NCBI GenBank assembly: GCA_002313415.1
Contig: DCBH01000088.1
Location: 13,835 to 32,854, forward strand
Source of the DNA: Flavobacteriales bacterium UBA1112
GTDB lineage: Bacteria; Bacteroidota; Bacteroidia; Flavobacteriales_D; Sanyastnellaceae
Length of the DNA stretch: 19,020 bases
Direction of reading: 5' to 3'
Part shown: positions 1 through 7,333 of the stretch, one piece after another
Layout of the letters: each line of letters opens with the position of its first letter
Position numbering within the stretch: the first letter of the stretch is position 1
Made by a program: the position numbers and the translations under genes
The notes under the pieces: model-generated
The model's database searches: none
Seen by the model: the letters and a program-made list of their open reading frames with translations, nothing else
What the model was told of the DNA's origin: nothing

Positions 1-391
1 CTTGACCAAATACATTCAAAAATGACCTGCGCGTCAGAACCCCCTCCGTCGACTGTCCAATCAATGCGCACCATCCCCACATACCAACGGCACGCAACTC
101 ATCCAACACTTGAATCGCCCCAACAAAAAGCTTCGGAATGGTCAGGACGAAGGTAACTCCAATGATTGTGCGAAGCATTACTGGATGTGTACCCCGCCAG
201 GTAGGCCACATGAAAAATGCTGCCAAAAAAGCAGACCAAACCAGGATATGTCCAATCCACCAGACCATCTTGGCGGTTGGCCACCAAGGCATCTCGCCAT
301 AAACTTTCATCAATGAACGGAAGGTCAGCGCCTCGATAACAGCGAAGAAAACAGTGACAAACGTCAGGCCAATCAAAATACGTTCAAGCAT
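1..391 (-). CDS. Metallophosphoesterase, membrane N-terminus (partial at window edge)
   Basis: Reading the minus strand from the ATG at 389-391 gives 130 residues (MLERILIGLTFVTVFF...) that run off the left edge. Three hydrophobic stretches lie at about residues 4-23, 42-62 and 73-93. They are followed by an LDELRAV segment and a TRRSFLNVFG segment at about 120-129. In Bacteroidota, membrane-anchored calcineurin-like metallophosphoesterases (YkuE-like) have just this layout: several N-terminal membrane helices, then an RRxFL segment leading into the phosphoesterase domain. The catalytic domain itself is outside the window, so the family call rests on the N-terminal architecture only. It lies 63 bp downstream of the ABC ATPase gene on the same strand. 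A TATCTTTG box 23 bp upstream suggests it also has its own promoter. Confidence 0.6.
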   Translation of the reverse strand, partial: MLERILIGLTFVTVFFAVIEALTFRSLMKVYGEMPWWPTAKMVWWIGHILVWSAFLAAFFMWPTWRGTHPVMLRTIIGVTFVLTIPKLFVGAIQVLDELRAVGMWGWCALIGQSTEGVLTRRSFLNVFGQ

Positions 392-414
392 ATACGGATC
401 GTTCGGAGCGGAGG

Positions 415-422
415 CAAAGATA
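415..422 (-). promoter_or_regulatory. Bacteroidota -7 promoter box (TATCTTTG)
   Basis: On the minus strand TATCTTTG matches the Bacteroidota primary-sigma -7 consensus TAnnTTTG exactly. It ends 23 bases before the metallophosphoesterase ATG, which would give a short leader. No clear -33 TTTG is seen at the usual spacing, so this is a candidate only. Confidence 0.4.
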
Positions 423-454
423 CGCCCGCCTTACCTCGTCATAAGGTCTTTTGT

Positions 455-1150
455 TCAAACCAAGGCAGATTCCAAATCGTCGAGAGAAGCGCTGGCAGAT
501 ATAGGTTTGAGTCCAGACTGATTGACGATGTGAATTGAACTCGCCTCCACCACCCCTTGAGGTGCCTGATCGAACCAACGATGCACACCTCTTAAGTCAT
601 GGGTAGCGAGCATCGCACTCCCTCCTTTTTTGAGGTGAGTCGTCAACATGCTCCACAAATGACGCTGACTACGAACATCTAAAAATGCAGTGGGTTCATC
701 CAATACCAACCAATGACGAGATTGGAGCATGGCCCGCGCAACCATCACCTGTTGCGCCTGACCATCACTCAACATGGACATTCGCTGGTTCCTCCAAGAT
801 TTCAATTGGGGATGACTCGACAAAGCTTCACTGCTAGAGCCTGACAAAGACAACAACTCAGAAACTGTCAATCCAACATGTTTGGGAGGCATCGATGGAA
901 CGAATGCCACATGCCTCCCCCAAGCCTTGCCATCAATCGGATGAATGACCTCCGAGCCAGACTTGATGAAAAAATGACCAGACAAAGGAGTTTGAACACC
1001 CAACAACGTTCTAAGCAAGGTCGTCTTTCCCGCACCATTGACGCCAAGCAACACATGCATACCCCCTGGCTCAAAGCAAACGGTGACGCCCTCAAGCAAT
1101 GGACAATGAGCTCGATGGCCCACCCACAGGTCATTCAAATGCAACCTCAT
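455..1150 (-). CDS. ABC transporter ATP-binding protein, FecE/BtuD-like
   Basis: This is the 231-residue cytoplasmic ATPase of an iron-siderophore, haem or cobalamin type importer. It has a Walker A GVNGAGKTT (residues 36-44), a signature LSDGQ (127-131) instead of LSGGQ, a Walker B WLVLDEP (147-153), a D-loop FLD (156-158) and a switch ATHD (182-185). The position of the Q-loop glutamine reads VPSMPP (84-89), with no Gln. LSDGQ and an altered Q-loop are, as far as I recall, usual in Bacteroidota members of this family. The ATG at 1148-1150 is chosen because MRLHLNDLWVG begins the first strand and because it overlaps the permease stop as ATGA. The frame is open further upstream, but that part is antisense-like sequence inside the permease gene. 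It is the third gene of the importer operon. The substrate cannot be fixed from sequence. Confidence 0.9.
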   Translation of the reverse strand: MRLHLNDLWVGHRAHCPLLEGVTVCFEPGGMHVLLGVNGAGKTTLLRTLLGVQTPLSGHFFIKSGSEVIHPIDGKAWGRHVAFVPSMPPKHVGLTVSELLSLSGSSSEALSSHPQLKSWRNQRMSMLSDGQAQQVMVARAMLQSRHWLVLDEPTAFLDVRSQRHLWSMLTTHLKKGGSAMLATHDLRGVHRWFDQAPQGVVEASSIHIVNQSGLKPISASASLDDLESALV

Positions 1151-2127
1151 GACCAGTCGTGATTTCGTTTCCAAAGCACCATGACGACCACTGGCGCACC
1201 CAGCATCGCCAATACCGCGTTCAATGGCCAATGGAATCCCCCATTGGCATCTGTCCATCGAACCAAACCATCTGCGGCGAGTGCCAACACCGCGCCCCAC
1301 ACCCCGATTCCAAGCATGGCTGCACGATGACTTCGGGGAGCGTGAAAAAACCGGTAGACGTGAGGAGTGGCCAATCCAAGAAATGCAAGAGGTCCACATA
1401 TCGAAGTCACCAACCCTACCATCAAACCGGTCAACAACAAGATTTCTCCTTGGAGCCGCGACCGTGGGACACCCATGGTTTGGGCCAAATCCTCACCCAG
1501 CGTCCACATGTCTAACCAGGACGCGCGCCAGAACAACCACCCCCCTAAAATCATTACTGCAATCAAACAAATCGTGGCCTGATTCAGTGTCGCTTTTCCA
1601 AACGTTCCCATTCCCCAGAAAACAAAGGTTTGAAGAGATTCTGCACTGGCTGAAGACTGCAGGACCGTCACAGTGGCACCGACCGCGTAACTGATCATCA
1701 ATCCAAATACAAGGGTTGTTACGGGGGATGCAAATCTTCTGGCACCAAGTCCAATCAATCCAAGAACAAGCAAACATCCTCCTGCTGCAGCCATCCAAGC
1801 GGGAAATGCAAGGCCCAAAAGAACCGACATCGCAACCCCAAGGGAACCGCCCGACGTGATGCCCAAGACGCTGGGACCCGCCAACGGATTTCGAAACCAA
1901 GTTTGCATCAACATCCCCAACCACCCCAAAAGTATGCCTGCAGAAATCGCTGTGAGAGCCCTTGGAATGCGAATCTCCCAAAGCACAACCGAGTGAAGAG
2001 ATGAAGTTGAAATACCTAGAATTGCCTGCATCCACTCAGACCATCCCATTGATACCTCACCCAACAAAAGATGCAACACCAAACCCAGTGCCAACAACAA
2101 CATAGTCCACCAAGCTTTGGATGTCAT
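1147..2127 (-). CDS. ABC transporter permease, FecCD/BtuC family
   Basis: This is a 326-residue, very hydrophobic inner-membrane permease with roughly nine or ten membrane segments. Family landmarks are the early WEIRIPRALTAISAGILLG segment followed by LAGPSVLGITSGGSLG (FecCD proteins have RLPR and NPLA-P-LG-GA in the same places). Later come GPLAFLGLATPH and a C-terminal PLNAVLAMLGAPVVVMVLWK. Together these are diagnostic of PF01032. The ATG at 2125-2127 overlaps the stop of the binding-protein gene (ATGA), and its own stop overlaps the ATPase start in the same way, so the three are translationally coupled. It would form the homodimeric channel for a ferric-siderophore, haem or cobalamin substrate. 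Confidence 0.92.
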   Translation of the reverse strand: MTSKAWWTMLLLALGLVLHLLLGEVSMGWSEWMQAILGISTSSLHSVVLWEIRIPRALTAISAGILLGWLGMLMQTWFRNPLAGPSVLGITSGGSLGVAMSVLLGLAFPAWMAAAGGCLLVLGLIGLGARRFASPVTTLVFGLMISYAVGATVTVLQSSASAESLQTFVFWGMGTFGKATLNQATICLIAVMILGGWLFWRASWLDMWTLGEDLAQTMGVPRSRLQGEILLLTGLMVGLVTSICGPLAFLGLATPHVYRFFHAPRSHRAAMLGIGVWGAVLALAADGLVRWTDANGGFHWPLNAVLAMLGAPVVVMVLWKRNHDWS

Positions 2128-3251
2128 GGGGACGGACTTTGAAAATTCATGCGGGAAAACAAGCCATACGGCCCTTTGGGTTGCCCGCGTAACAACGCCG
2201 CCAAGTCAGCAAGCACCCACTCCGGGTGAGCCACCACAGTGCCGAAGTAATCAACTTTCGCGGTATTGCAAACCCAAACTTCATCCACAGCTTGCATTAC
2301 TTCCACATGTCTCGGGTCCATAGCCTCGATGTCGCGCATGGTCAACGTATCAGCATCATAAGTCACAAGTACCCATGCGTCAGTTTGGTTCACGAGTTCC
2401 AACATGGACTCCAATCCCAATTCCACGTTGGTTCGTTGGTCGGATTGGCTCAATGCATAAATGCCACCAGCATCTCTAATCCACTGCGCAACAAAACTGT
2501 CATGACCAGGCGCGTGCCAAATTCCGTCCGCGACACTGCCCGTAAAGACACGCTTAGATGACGGCTTTGTCAACGACATTTCTCGAAAATAAGCTTGTTC
2601 AATCCCCTCAAAGGCCACCGACGCCGTTGCCGAATCTCCTGCCAACCAACCCAGAGGAATCATCCATTCCGCGCGTCCCAAAGGGTGGGGCTCGAGATAC
2701 TCAGTGACGGGAACCCAAGGCCAACCGCGTTCGGTCAAATCCTGATCTGGCCCTGTCAAGATGCATCCAACATTCATCATGGCCATAACTTCGACATTCA
2801 AGCCACCATCACCGCGCACATCGCGTACACCACTGGAATCAGCCCACGCAAGCACGGTCGAGTCTCTCAGAAAGGGAATCGACGTGCACCCGCGCCACCC
2901 AGCCAGTGCTCCTCCAGCGTCCATAAGATGAACGTGGGTGGTGCTCGTAGTCACATACCCGCGGTCACTGCGCATGTGAACGTGAGGTACCCGATTCCAA
3001 GGATCGGGCAGTCGCTGCCAGCGGACTTCACTTTTGGCCACAGTTGCAAGAGGAATTCCGGTGCGCGGCTGGCGAATTGCCAAAACAGGTTCGCCGTGCA
3101 TTGAAGAAAGCCATTGAAATCCTTGGGCATGATTTGTGTCCCGCCGATTCTCAACAACGCGCTGGTCGACCTCGCCTACACCACAACCAAATAAAATCAG
3201 CATCACACAAATCACCCAAACTGGTATGGAAGAAAGTGATACCCCACTCAT
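2124..3251 (-). CDS. ABC transporter substrate-binding lipoprotein, FecB/BtuF-like
   Basis: This is the 375-residue periplasm-facing binding protein of the importer. From the ATG at 3249-3251 the N-terminus is a hydrophobic signal sequence with a lipobox LFGC (Cys23), so it should be lipid-anchored. Typical PF01497 features follow: VEVMAMMNVGCILTGPDQDL (a recurring 'nve.l..l.Pdlil' element), EYLEPHPLGRAEWM (the ExxPLGRAEWI element common in Bacteroidota homologues), the SVADGIWHAPGHDSF segment, an AGG motif near residue 265, and a C-terminal DYFGTVVAHPEWVLADLAALL. The frame is open 54 bp further upstream, but that start would precede the signal peptide by 18 residues. It is divergent from the carboxylase gene, with only 36 bp between start codons. 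The substrate may be iron chelate, haem or cobalamin. Confidence 0.85.
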   Translation of the reverse strand: MSGVSLSSIPVWVICVMLILFGCGVGEVDQRVVENRRDTNHAQGFQWLSSMHGEPVLAIRQPRTGIPLATVAKSEVRWQRLPDPWNRVPHVHMRSDRGYVTTSTTHVHLMDAGGALAGWRGCTSIPFLRDSTVLAWADSSGVRDVRGDGGLNVEVMAMMNVGCILTGPDQDLTERGWPWVPVTEYLEPHPLGRAEWMIPLGWLAGDSATASVAFEGIEQAYFREMSLTKPSSKRVFTGSVADGIWHAPGHDSFVAQWIRDAGGIYALSQSDQRTNVELGLESMLELVNQTDAWVLVTYDADTLTMRDIEAMDPRHVEVMQAVDEVWVCNTAKVDYFGTVVAHPEWVLADLAALLRGQPKGPYGLFSRMNFQSPSP

Positions 3252-3256
3252 AACCG

Positions 3257-3264
3257 CAAAGGTA
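3257..3264 (-). promoter_or_regulatory. Candidate -7 box TACCTTTG of the ABC importer operon
   Basis: TACCTTTG on the minus strand is a perfect TAnnTTTG. It ends only 5 bases before the binding-protein ATG, so the predicted transcription start falls at or very near the start codon (leaderless mRNA). No good -33 element is visible. Confidence 0.45.
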
Positions 3265-3275
3265 GGGGGTTGCTG

Positions 3276-3283
3276 TACCTTCG
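3276..3283 (+). promoter_or_regulatory. Candidate -7 box TACCTTCG of the carboxylase gene
   Basis: TACCTTCG differs from TAnnTTTG at one position and ends 4 bases before the ATG at 3288. It would again imply a leaderless or near-leaderless transcript. It is divergent from, and only 11 bp away from, the box serving the importer operon. Confidence 0.3.
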
Positions 3284-3287
3284 AGAC

Positions 3288-4925
3288 ATGGTGAAGGACA
3301 AACATCTGACGCAGAATCTTAACGAAGACAGAATGCGCATGCGCCTCTCCGATCTTGAACGCATTTTGGCCAAAGTTCGTCTAGGTGGGGGCGCCAAACG
3401 CATTGAAAAGGAACACGCCAAAGGAAAATTGACCGCTCGAGAGCGACTTGACAAGGTGTTTGACTCCGGATGTGAACGACTCGAAATTGGCGCGCTCGCG
3501 GGCCATGGTATGTACGAGGAAGAGGGAGGATGTCCGGCGGGGGGTGTTGTTGTCGAACTCGGTCGCATTCATGGGAAGCCATGCCTTGTTGTGGCCAACG
3601 ACGCCACGGTCAAGGCGGGTGCCTGGTTTCCGATTACAGGAAAAAAGAATTTACGCGCTCAAGAAATTGCCCTTGAGAATCGCCTCCCGATCATTTATCT
3701 CGTTGACAGTGCCGGCGTGTATCTACCTATGCAAGACGAAATTTTTCCCGACAAAGAGCACTTTGGACGAATGTTTCGAAACAATGCCCGCCTCTCCTCT
3801 TTGGGCATTCCTCAAATCGCAGCAGTCATGGGCAGCTGCGTGGCAGGTGGAGCCTACCTCCCAATCATGAGTGACGAGAGCATCATTGTCGAAGGTTCAG
3901 GCTCAATTTTTCTGGCGGGCAGTTATTTGGTAAAAGCCGCCATTGGGGAAACCATTGACAATGAAACTTTAGGTGGGGCAGCAACCCATGACGAAATCAG
4001 TGGTGTGACCGATTACCGTTGCAAAAATGAAGAAGAAGCTCTCGAACATATCCGAACACTCGTTTCCCATTGGGGCGACCTTGGCGGCAAAGCTGGATTT
4101 CATCGTGACGAAGCCTCCCTTCCCTCTGGACCCTCTCCTTGTGCAGTGTTGCCAGACGCACGAACAGAACCTTATGATACCTATGAGCTGATTGCGTCGA
4201 TTGCTGATGAAGGCAGTTTTACTGAGTACAAAAAAGGATATGGCAAAACTTTGGTCTGTGGCTATGCGCGCATCGACGGCTGGAGTGTGGGACTTGTCGC
4301 CAATCAAAGAAGTTTGGTCAAGAGTAAGAAAGATGGCCTTCAATTTGGAGGAGTGATTTACTCGGACAGTGCGGACAAAGCCGCGCGATTTATCGCAACG
4401 TGCAACCAAAGAAATGTTCCTTTGGTTTTCCTTCAAGATGTCACAGGCTTTATGGTGGGTTCTCGTTCAGAGCACGGAGGAATCATCAAGGATGGCGCGA
4501 AAATGGTAAACGCAGTTGCAAACAGCGTCGTCCCGAAATTCACCATCGTTGTTGGCAACAGCTATGGTGCAGGCAATTATGCGATGTGCGGCAAGGCCTA
4601 CGACCCGCGTTTCATTGTCGCCTGGCCCACAGCACGCATCGCAGTTATGGGCGGAGAGCAAGCGGCTAAGGTCTTGCTTCAAATTGAGAAAGCATCGCTC
4701 GCCAAACGCGGTCAAGAGCTTGAGAAAACAGAAGAGGCTGATTTGCTGAGTGCAATTACGCAACGCTACGATGCCCAAACAGATCCAATCTATGCAGCGG
4801 CGCGTCTTTGGGTAGATGCAATCATCAACCCCGAGGCGACTCGAAGCTGGGTGAGTATGGGAATTGAAGTGGCGAATGCATCTCCTACAACAGAATCTTT
4901 TCGACCCGGTGTTTTTCAAACTTGA
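3288..4925 (+). CDS. Acyl-CoA carboxylase beta subunit (methylcrotonyl-CoA carboxylase type)
   Basis: This is the 545-residue carboxyltransferase subunit of a biotin-dependent acyl-CoA carboxylase. It moves CO2 from carboxybiotin to the acyl-CoA, probably 3-methylcrotonyl-CoA in leucine breakdown. The N-domain carries EGGCPAGGVVVELGRI, DSAGVYLP, EIFPDKEHFGRMF and the oxyanion-hole loop GSCVAGGAYLP (182-192). The C-domain carries VFLQDVTGFMVG, GNSYGAGNYAM (423-433) and VAWPTARIAVMGGEQAA. The FPD-HFGR-F and GSC-AGGAY-P-MSDE signatures fit MccB rather than propionyl-CoA carboxylase PccB. The length is normal for the family. The ATG at 3288 is preferred; an in-frame TTG lies at 3270. No biotin-carboxylase/BCCP alpha subunit is adjacent, so the partner must be encoded elsewhere. 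A ChaN-like gene starts 3 bases after the stop. Confidence 0.88.
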   Translation: MVKDKHLTQNLNEDRMRMRLSDLERILAKVRLGGGAKRIEKEHAKGKLTARERLDKVFDSGCERLEIGALAGHGMYEEEGGCPAGGVVVELGRIHGKPCLVVANDATVKAGAWFPITGKKNLRAQEIALENRLPIIYLVDSAGVYLPMQDEIFPDKEHFGRMFRNNARLSSLGIPQIAAVMGSCVAGGAYLPIMSDESIIVEGSGSIFLAGSYLVKAAIGETIDNETLGGAATHDEISGVTDYRCKNEEEALEHIRTLVSHWGDLGGKAGFHRDEASLPSGPSPCAVLPDARTEPYDTYELIASIADEGSFTEYKKGYGKTLVCGYARIDGWSVGLVANQRSLVKSKKDGLQFGGVIYSDSADKAARFIATCNQRNVPLVFLQDVTGFMVGSRSEHGGIIKDGAKMVNAVANSVVPKFTIVVGNSYGAGNYAMCGKAYDPRFIVAWPTARIAVMGGEQAAKVLLQIEKASLAKRGQELEKTEEADLLSAITQRYDAQTDPIYAAARLWVDAIINPEATRSWVSMGIEVANASPTTESFRPGVFQT

Positions 4926-4928
4926 CTC

Positions 4929-5816
4929 ATGAAACCCTCTCTTCTTCTCTGTTTCCTCACCCTTCTCTCCAGTGCGGGATTCGGCCAAAACCGAGCCATC
5001 AACAAGGCTTTGGCTGACTCGCCTCGAGCCTACGCCCTGTTTGATGCAGTTGGTAAGCCCGCTCAATGGAATACTCTCGTAGAGGCAGCTGCCAATGCAG
5101 ATGTCGTTTTGTTTGGTGAATACCACGACGACCCCATCATGCACTGGCTTCAAACCGAATTGGTCCGAGACCTCATCTCCACGGGAGTTCGGCCTGTTTT
5201 AGGTGCTGAAATGCTAGAAGCTGACGACCAATTGGTGGTCAACGAATTTCTTGCCGGACTGATGAGCAACGAAAAGCTCAAAGCGGCCGCAAATTTGTGG
5301 CCCAATCACTTCACTGACTATCACCCTCTTCTGGAGATTGCGAAAGAAAACGGGTTGCCTTTCGTTGCAACCAATGTACCACGTAGGTATGCGAGTTACG
5401 TTTATCAGAACGGGCTAGCTGGTCTTCAAGACCTTAGCCCTGAGGCTCAAACATATCTTCCGCCTCTGCCTATTGCATTTGACATCACTCTCCCGGGATA
5501 CAACGCCATGTTGTCCATGGGTGGCGGCCATGGAGGAGAAACCCTGCCCATGGCACAAGCGATCAAAGACGCCACCATGGCCCACTTTATTTTGTCGAAT
5601 CTACAAGAACAGGGGCCCTTCGTCCATTTCAATGGAGCCTATCACAGTCAAGACGGTGAAGGTATTGGATGGTATTTAAGCCAAGGGCAACCCGAAATTG
5701 ACATTGTCACCATCCACGCCCATATGCAATCTGACATGTCATCCCCTCACGAAAGTGAAGTAGGTCGAGGAGACTTTCTCCTTGTCACCCACGAACGAAT
5801 GACACGCACGCATTGA
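4929..5816 (+). CDS. ChaN-family haem/iron-regulated protein, exported
   Basis: This 295-residue protein has an N-terminal signal peptide (MKPSLLLCFLTLLSSAGFGQ), probably cleaved near residue 19-20. It then carries the ChaN/DUF399-type fold (PF04187): VVLFGEYHDD (59-68), LGAEMLEADDQ (91-101), FTDYHPLLEIAKENG, ATNVPRRYAS (147-156) and FVHFNGAYHS (231-240). GExHD, NxPRR and GxxHS are the conserved motifs of the family, whose Campylobacter member ChaN binds cofacial haems and is iron-regulated. No lipobox is visible; cleavage appears to be by signal peptidase I. It begins 3 bases after the carboxylase stop, so it is co-transcribed with it. Together with the DUF4920 and CxxCH lipoproteins downstream and the importer opposite, it suggests a haem or iron role, but that is inference. 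Confidence 0.82.
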   Translation: MKPSLLLCFLTLLSSAGFGQNRAINKALADSPRAYALFDAVGKPAQWNTLVEAAANADVVLFGEYHDDPIMHWLQTELVRDLISTGVRPVLGAEMLEADDQLVVNEFLAGLMSNEKLKAAANLWPNHFTDYHPLLEIAKENGLPFVATNVPRRYASYVYQNGLAGLQDLSPEAQTYLPPLPIAFDITLPGYNAMLSMGGGHGGETLPMAQAIKDATMAHFILSNLQEQGPFVHFNGAYHSQDGEGIGWYLSQGQPEIDIVTIHAHMQSDMSSPHESEVGRGDFLLVTHERMTRTH

Positions 5817-5857
5817 TCCAAATCAACATTACCGCTTCCCTATTTCACCCCTGAACC

Positions 5858-6352
5858 ATGAATAAACTCATCGCACTTCATTTCTCTTTATGTGGTTTCG
5901 TCATCTTGACTGCAGGATGTGGTTCTGCAACACCCGTAGAATCAAATGGCTCACCTGAAAATCAAACTTTCTACGGGTCAGTCATCGATACAGAAGCCCC
6001 CGTAAATGGGGCCGAAATGCGGAAAGTCTTGGCCGAATCAGGTCGTGCAGAATTGCGTTTTGAAGGCGACATCACAGCCACTTGTGCGAAAAAAGGTTGT
6101 TGGATGGACGTCGTATCAGGTGAAGATACCGTTTTTGTTCGCTTCCTCGATTACGGATTTTTCGTACCTACCGCGGGAGTCGAAGGCAAACGCACCGTTG
6201 TTCAGGGCGAGGCCTTCTACGACACCTTGACTGTCCCCATGCTCCGTCATTATGCAGAGGACGCGGGGAAAACTCAGGCAGAAATCAATGCCATTGTAGA
6301 GCCTGAATTTCGCCTCGCCTTCACTGCCACTGGGGTGATGATCGAAGATTAA
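5858..6352 (+). CDS. DUF4920 lipoprotein
   Basis: This is a 164-residue lipoprotein with signal sequence and lipobox LTAGC (Cys21). The mature part has FYGSVIDTEAPV (38-49), ATCAKKGCWMDV (75-86) and VFVRFLDYGFFVPTAGVEGK (92-111). The CxKKGCWM and F-DYGFFVP signatures identify the DUF4920 family (PF16267), which is found mainly in Bacteroidota. The CxxxxC pair (Cys76, Cys81) could bind a metal or form a disulphide; no function is established for the family. It sits 41 bp after the ChaN-like gene and one base before the next lipoprotein gene, so a co-transcribed envelope cluster is likely. Another possibility is a periplasmic OB-fold-like ligand-binding protein. Confidence 0.85.
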   Translation: MNKLIALHFSLCGFVILTAGCGSATPVESNGSPENQTFYGSVIDTEAPVNGAEMRKVLAESGRAELRFEGDITATCAKKGCWMDVVSGEDTVFVRFLDYGFFVPTAGVEGKRTVVQGEAFYDTLTVPMLRHYAEDAGKTQAEINAIVEPEFRLAFTATGVMIED

Positions 6353-6353
6353 T

Positions 6354-6818
6354 ATGACGCGATTGTCTCATGCGATTCCAGCGTTGATGGTGCCTGCCTT
6401 CATCTTGGCTGCGCTTGCACTGCTTTCCGCGTGTGAGACGAAGGAATGTCATGAAACGAAACCAAAGCTTGCACCCAATCAACCCAATGGATCTTCCGCA
6501 TTGGCGTCTGCCATGGTGGCCATGGATGGCCAATTGCAAATGGTTTTAGAAGGTGTCATGGCAGATCCCGAAAAGGAATGGGGGAAATACACCTTGCCAA
6601 GTCACAATTTGTTTGCACTTGAACCCACGGATGGGTCGATGATCAATGGTCATTACATGATCCACGCCCCCCTCTACCATCAAGCCATTCAACAATTCAA
6701 TCAAACGCCTTCCAAGGAGCACTTCAATGCCGTGGTCTCCGCCTGCGCAGATTGCCACCACGGAACGTGTCCAGGCCCTTTAACGCGCATTGAGAAAAGA
6801 AGGCCAAAAGTCCATTGA
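6354..6818 (+). CDS. Lipoprotein with C-terminal CxxCH haem motif
   Basis: This 154-residue lipoprotein has a long hydrophobic signal and a lipobox LSAC (Cys27). The mature protein is mostly helical. It ends with ACADCHHGTCPGP (130-142), whose CADCH is a canonical covalent haem-c attachment site, followed by a third cysteine (Cys139) and a basic tail. Small Bacteroidota proteins with a C-terminal CxxCH followed by CPGP look like single-haem c-type, possibly cytochrome c'-like, lipoproteins: the haem motif near the C-terminus after a helical bundle fits the c' topology. The start codon comes one base after the DUF4920 stop, so the two are tightly coupled. The gene ends 14 bp from a convergent gene. 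The haem assignment is motif-based; the electron-transfer partner is unknown. Confidence 0.65.
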   Translation: MTRLSHAIPALMVPAFILAALALLSACETKECHETKPKLAPNQPNGSSALASAMVAMDGQLQMVLEGVMADPEKEWGKYTLPSHNLFALEPTDGSMINGHYMIHAPLYHQAIQQFNQTPSKEHFNAVVSACADCHHGTCPGPLTRIEKRRPKVH

Positions 6819-6832
6819 GTGACAACAGCTCC

Positions 6833-7333
6833 TCACTGCATCGCTTTGTGCAGCGACGCCAAATGATTGCGCATGGCCTCCAGCAGCGGCCTGATGTTTG
6901 ATTTATCTTCTGACTGAATGGCCTCACCAACAACAACTTGAGCTTCGAGAAGATCCTTTTCGTCAACCACTGTTTCCGAAAGTTCAATCAGTGTCGCTCC
7001 TTCAAATGCTTGTTGAAAGTCGCCTTCACATGCCACGCCAGCGACGCGAGACAAGTTTCCTTCGCACGTGAAACCACAACTCCAGAGAAAACCCAAGATG
7101 TCGGCTTTAATGTGTTTCAAGCTTGGATTCACAAGCGCATCGAGAAACGTTTGTTCCGCAGAGGACAATTTCATGGATCCAAGCATGATTTTCATCTCCT
7201 CGCGCAACGCATCTTCATGCCGGGCAGCATACGCATCGAGTAAAGGTTGTACCCAGGTGGCGTCTCCTTTTTTTTTCGCTTTGGAGAGGGCTGCCTTTAC
7301 TTTTTCATCATTTGCGTGCATCAAGTCCTTCAT
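6833..7333 (-). CDS. Hypothetical protein, HEAT-repeat-like helical
   Basis: This 166-residue soluble protein has no signal peptide. It looks all-helical, with repeated leucine-rich amphipathic stretches such as ATWVQPLLDAYAARHED (25-41), FLDALVNPSLKHIKADILGFLWSCG (63-87) and NIRPLLEAMRNHLASLHK (146-163). These resemble HEAT/ARM-type repeats used in protein-protein contacts. I recognise no catalytic motif. Its ATG overlaps the stop of the upstream NUDIX gene (ATGA), so the pair is translationally coupled. An A9 run on the coding strand (codons for KKK near residue 20) is a potential slippage site. The gene is convergent with the lipoprotein gene, with 14 bp between them. The function is unknown. 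Confidence 0.7.
   Translation of the reverse strand: MKDLMHANDEKVKAALSKAKKKGDATWVQPLLDAYAARHEDALREEMKIMLGSMKLSSAEQTFLDALVNPSLKHIKADILGFLWSCGFTCEGNLSRVAGVACEGDFQQAFEGATLIELSETVVDEKDLLEAQVVVGEAIQSEDKSNIRPLLEAMRNHLASLHKAMQ

Noticed and set aside
1493..2035. Alternative minus-strand frame of 180 codons inside the permease gene
   Set aside because: It lies in a different frame of the same strand as the FecCD permease and is rich in Cys, His and Trp with no plausible family.
2595..3104. Plus-strand frame of 169 codons opposite the binding-protein gene
   Set aside because: It is antisense to a lipoprotein gene that has a lipobox and operon overlaps; it is a low-complexity basic translation.
3252..3287. 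Possible cobalamin riboswitch ahead of the importer
   Set aside because: Only 36 bp separate the divergent start codons and no B12-box or riboswitch fold can fit. The importer substrate therefore cannot be assigned as cobalamin on this ground.
4467..5153. Long minus-strand open frame of 228 codons spanning the carboxylase and ChaN-like genes
   Set aside because: It is fully antisense to two strongly recognised genes, has a cysteine/arginine-rich unnatural composition and no motif.
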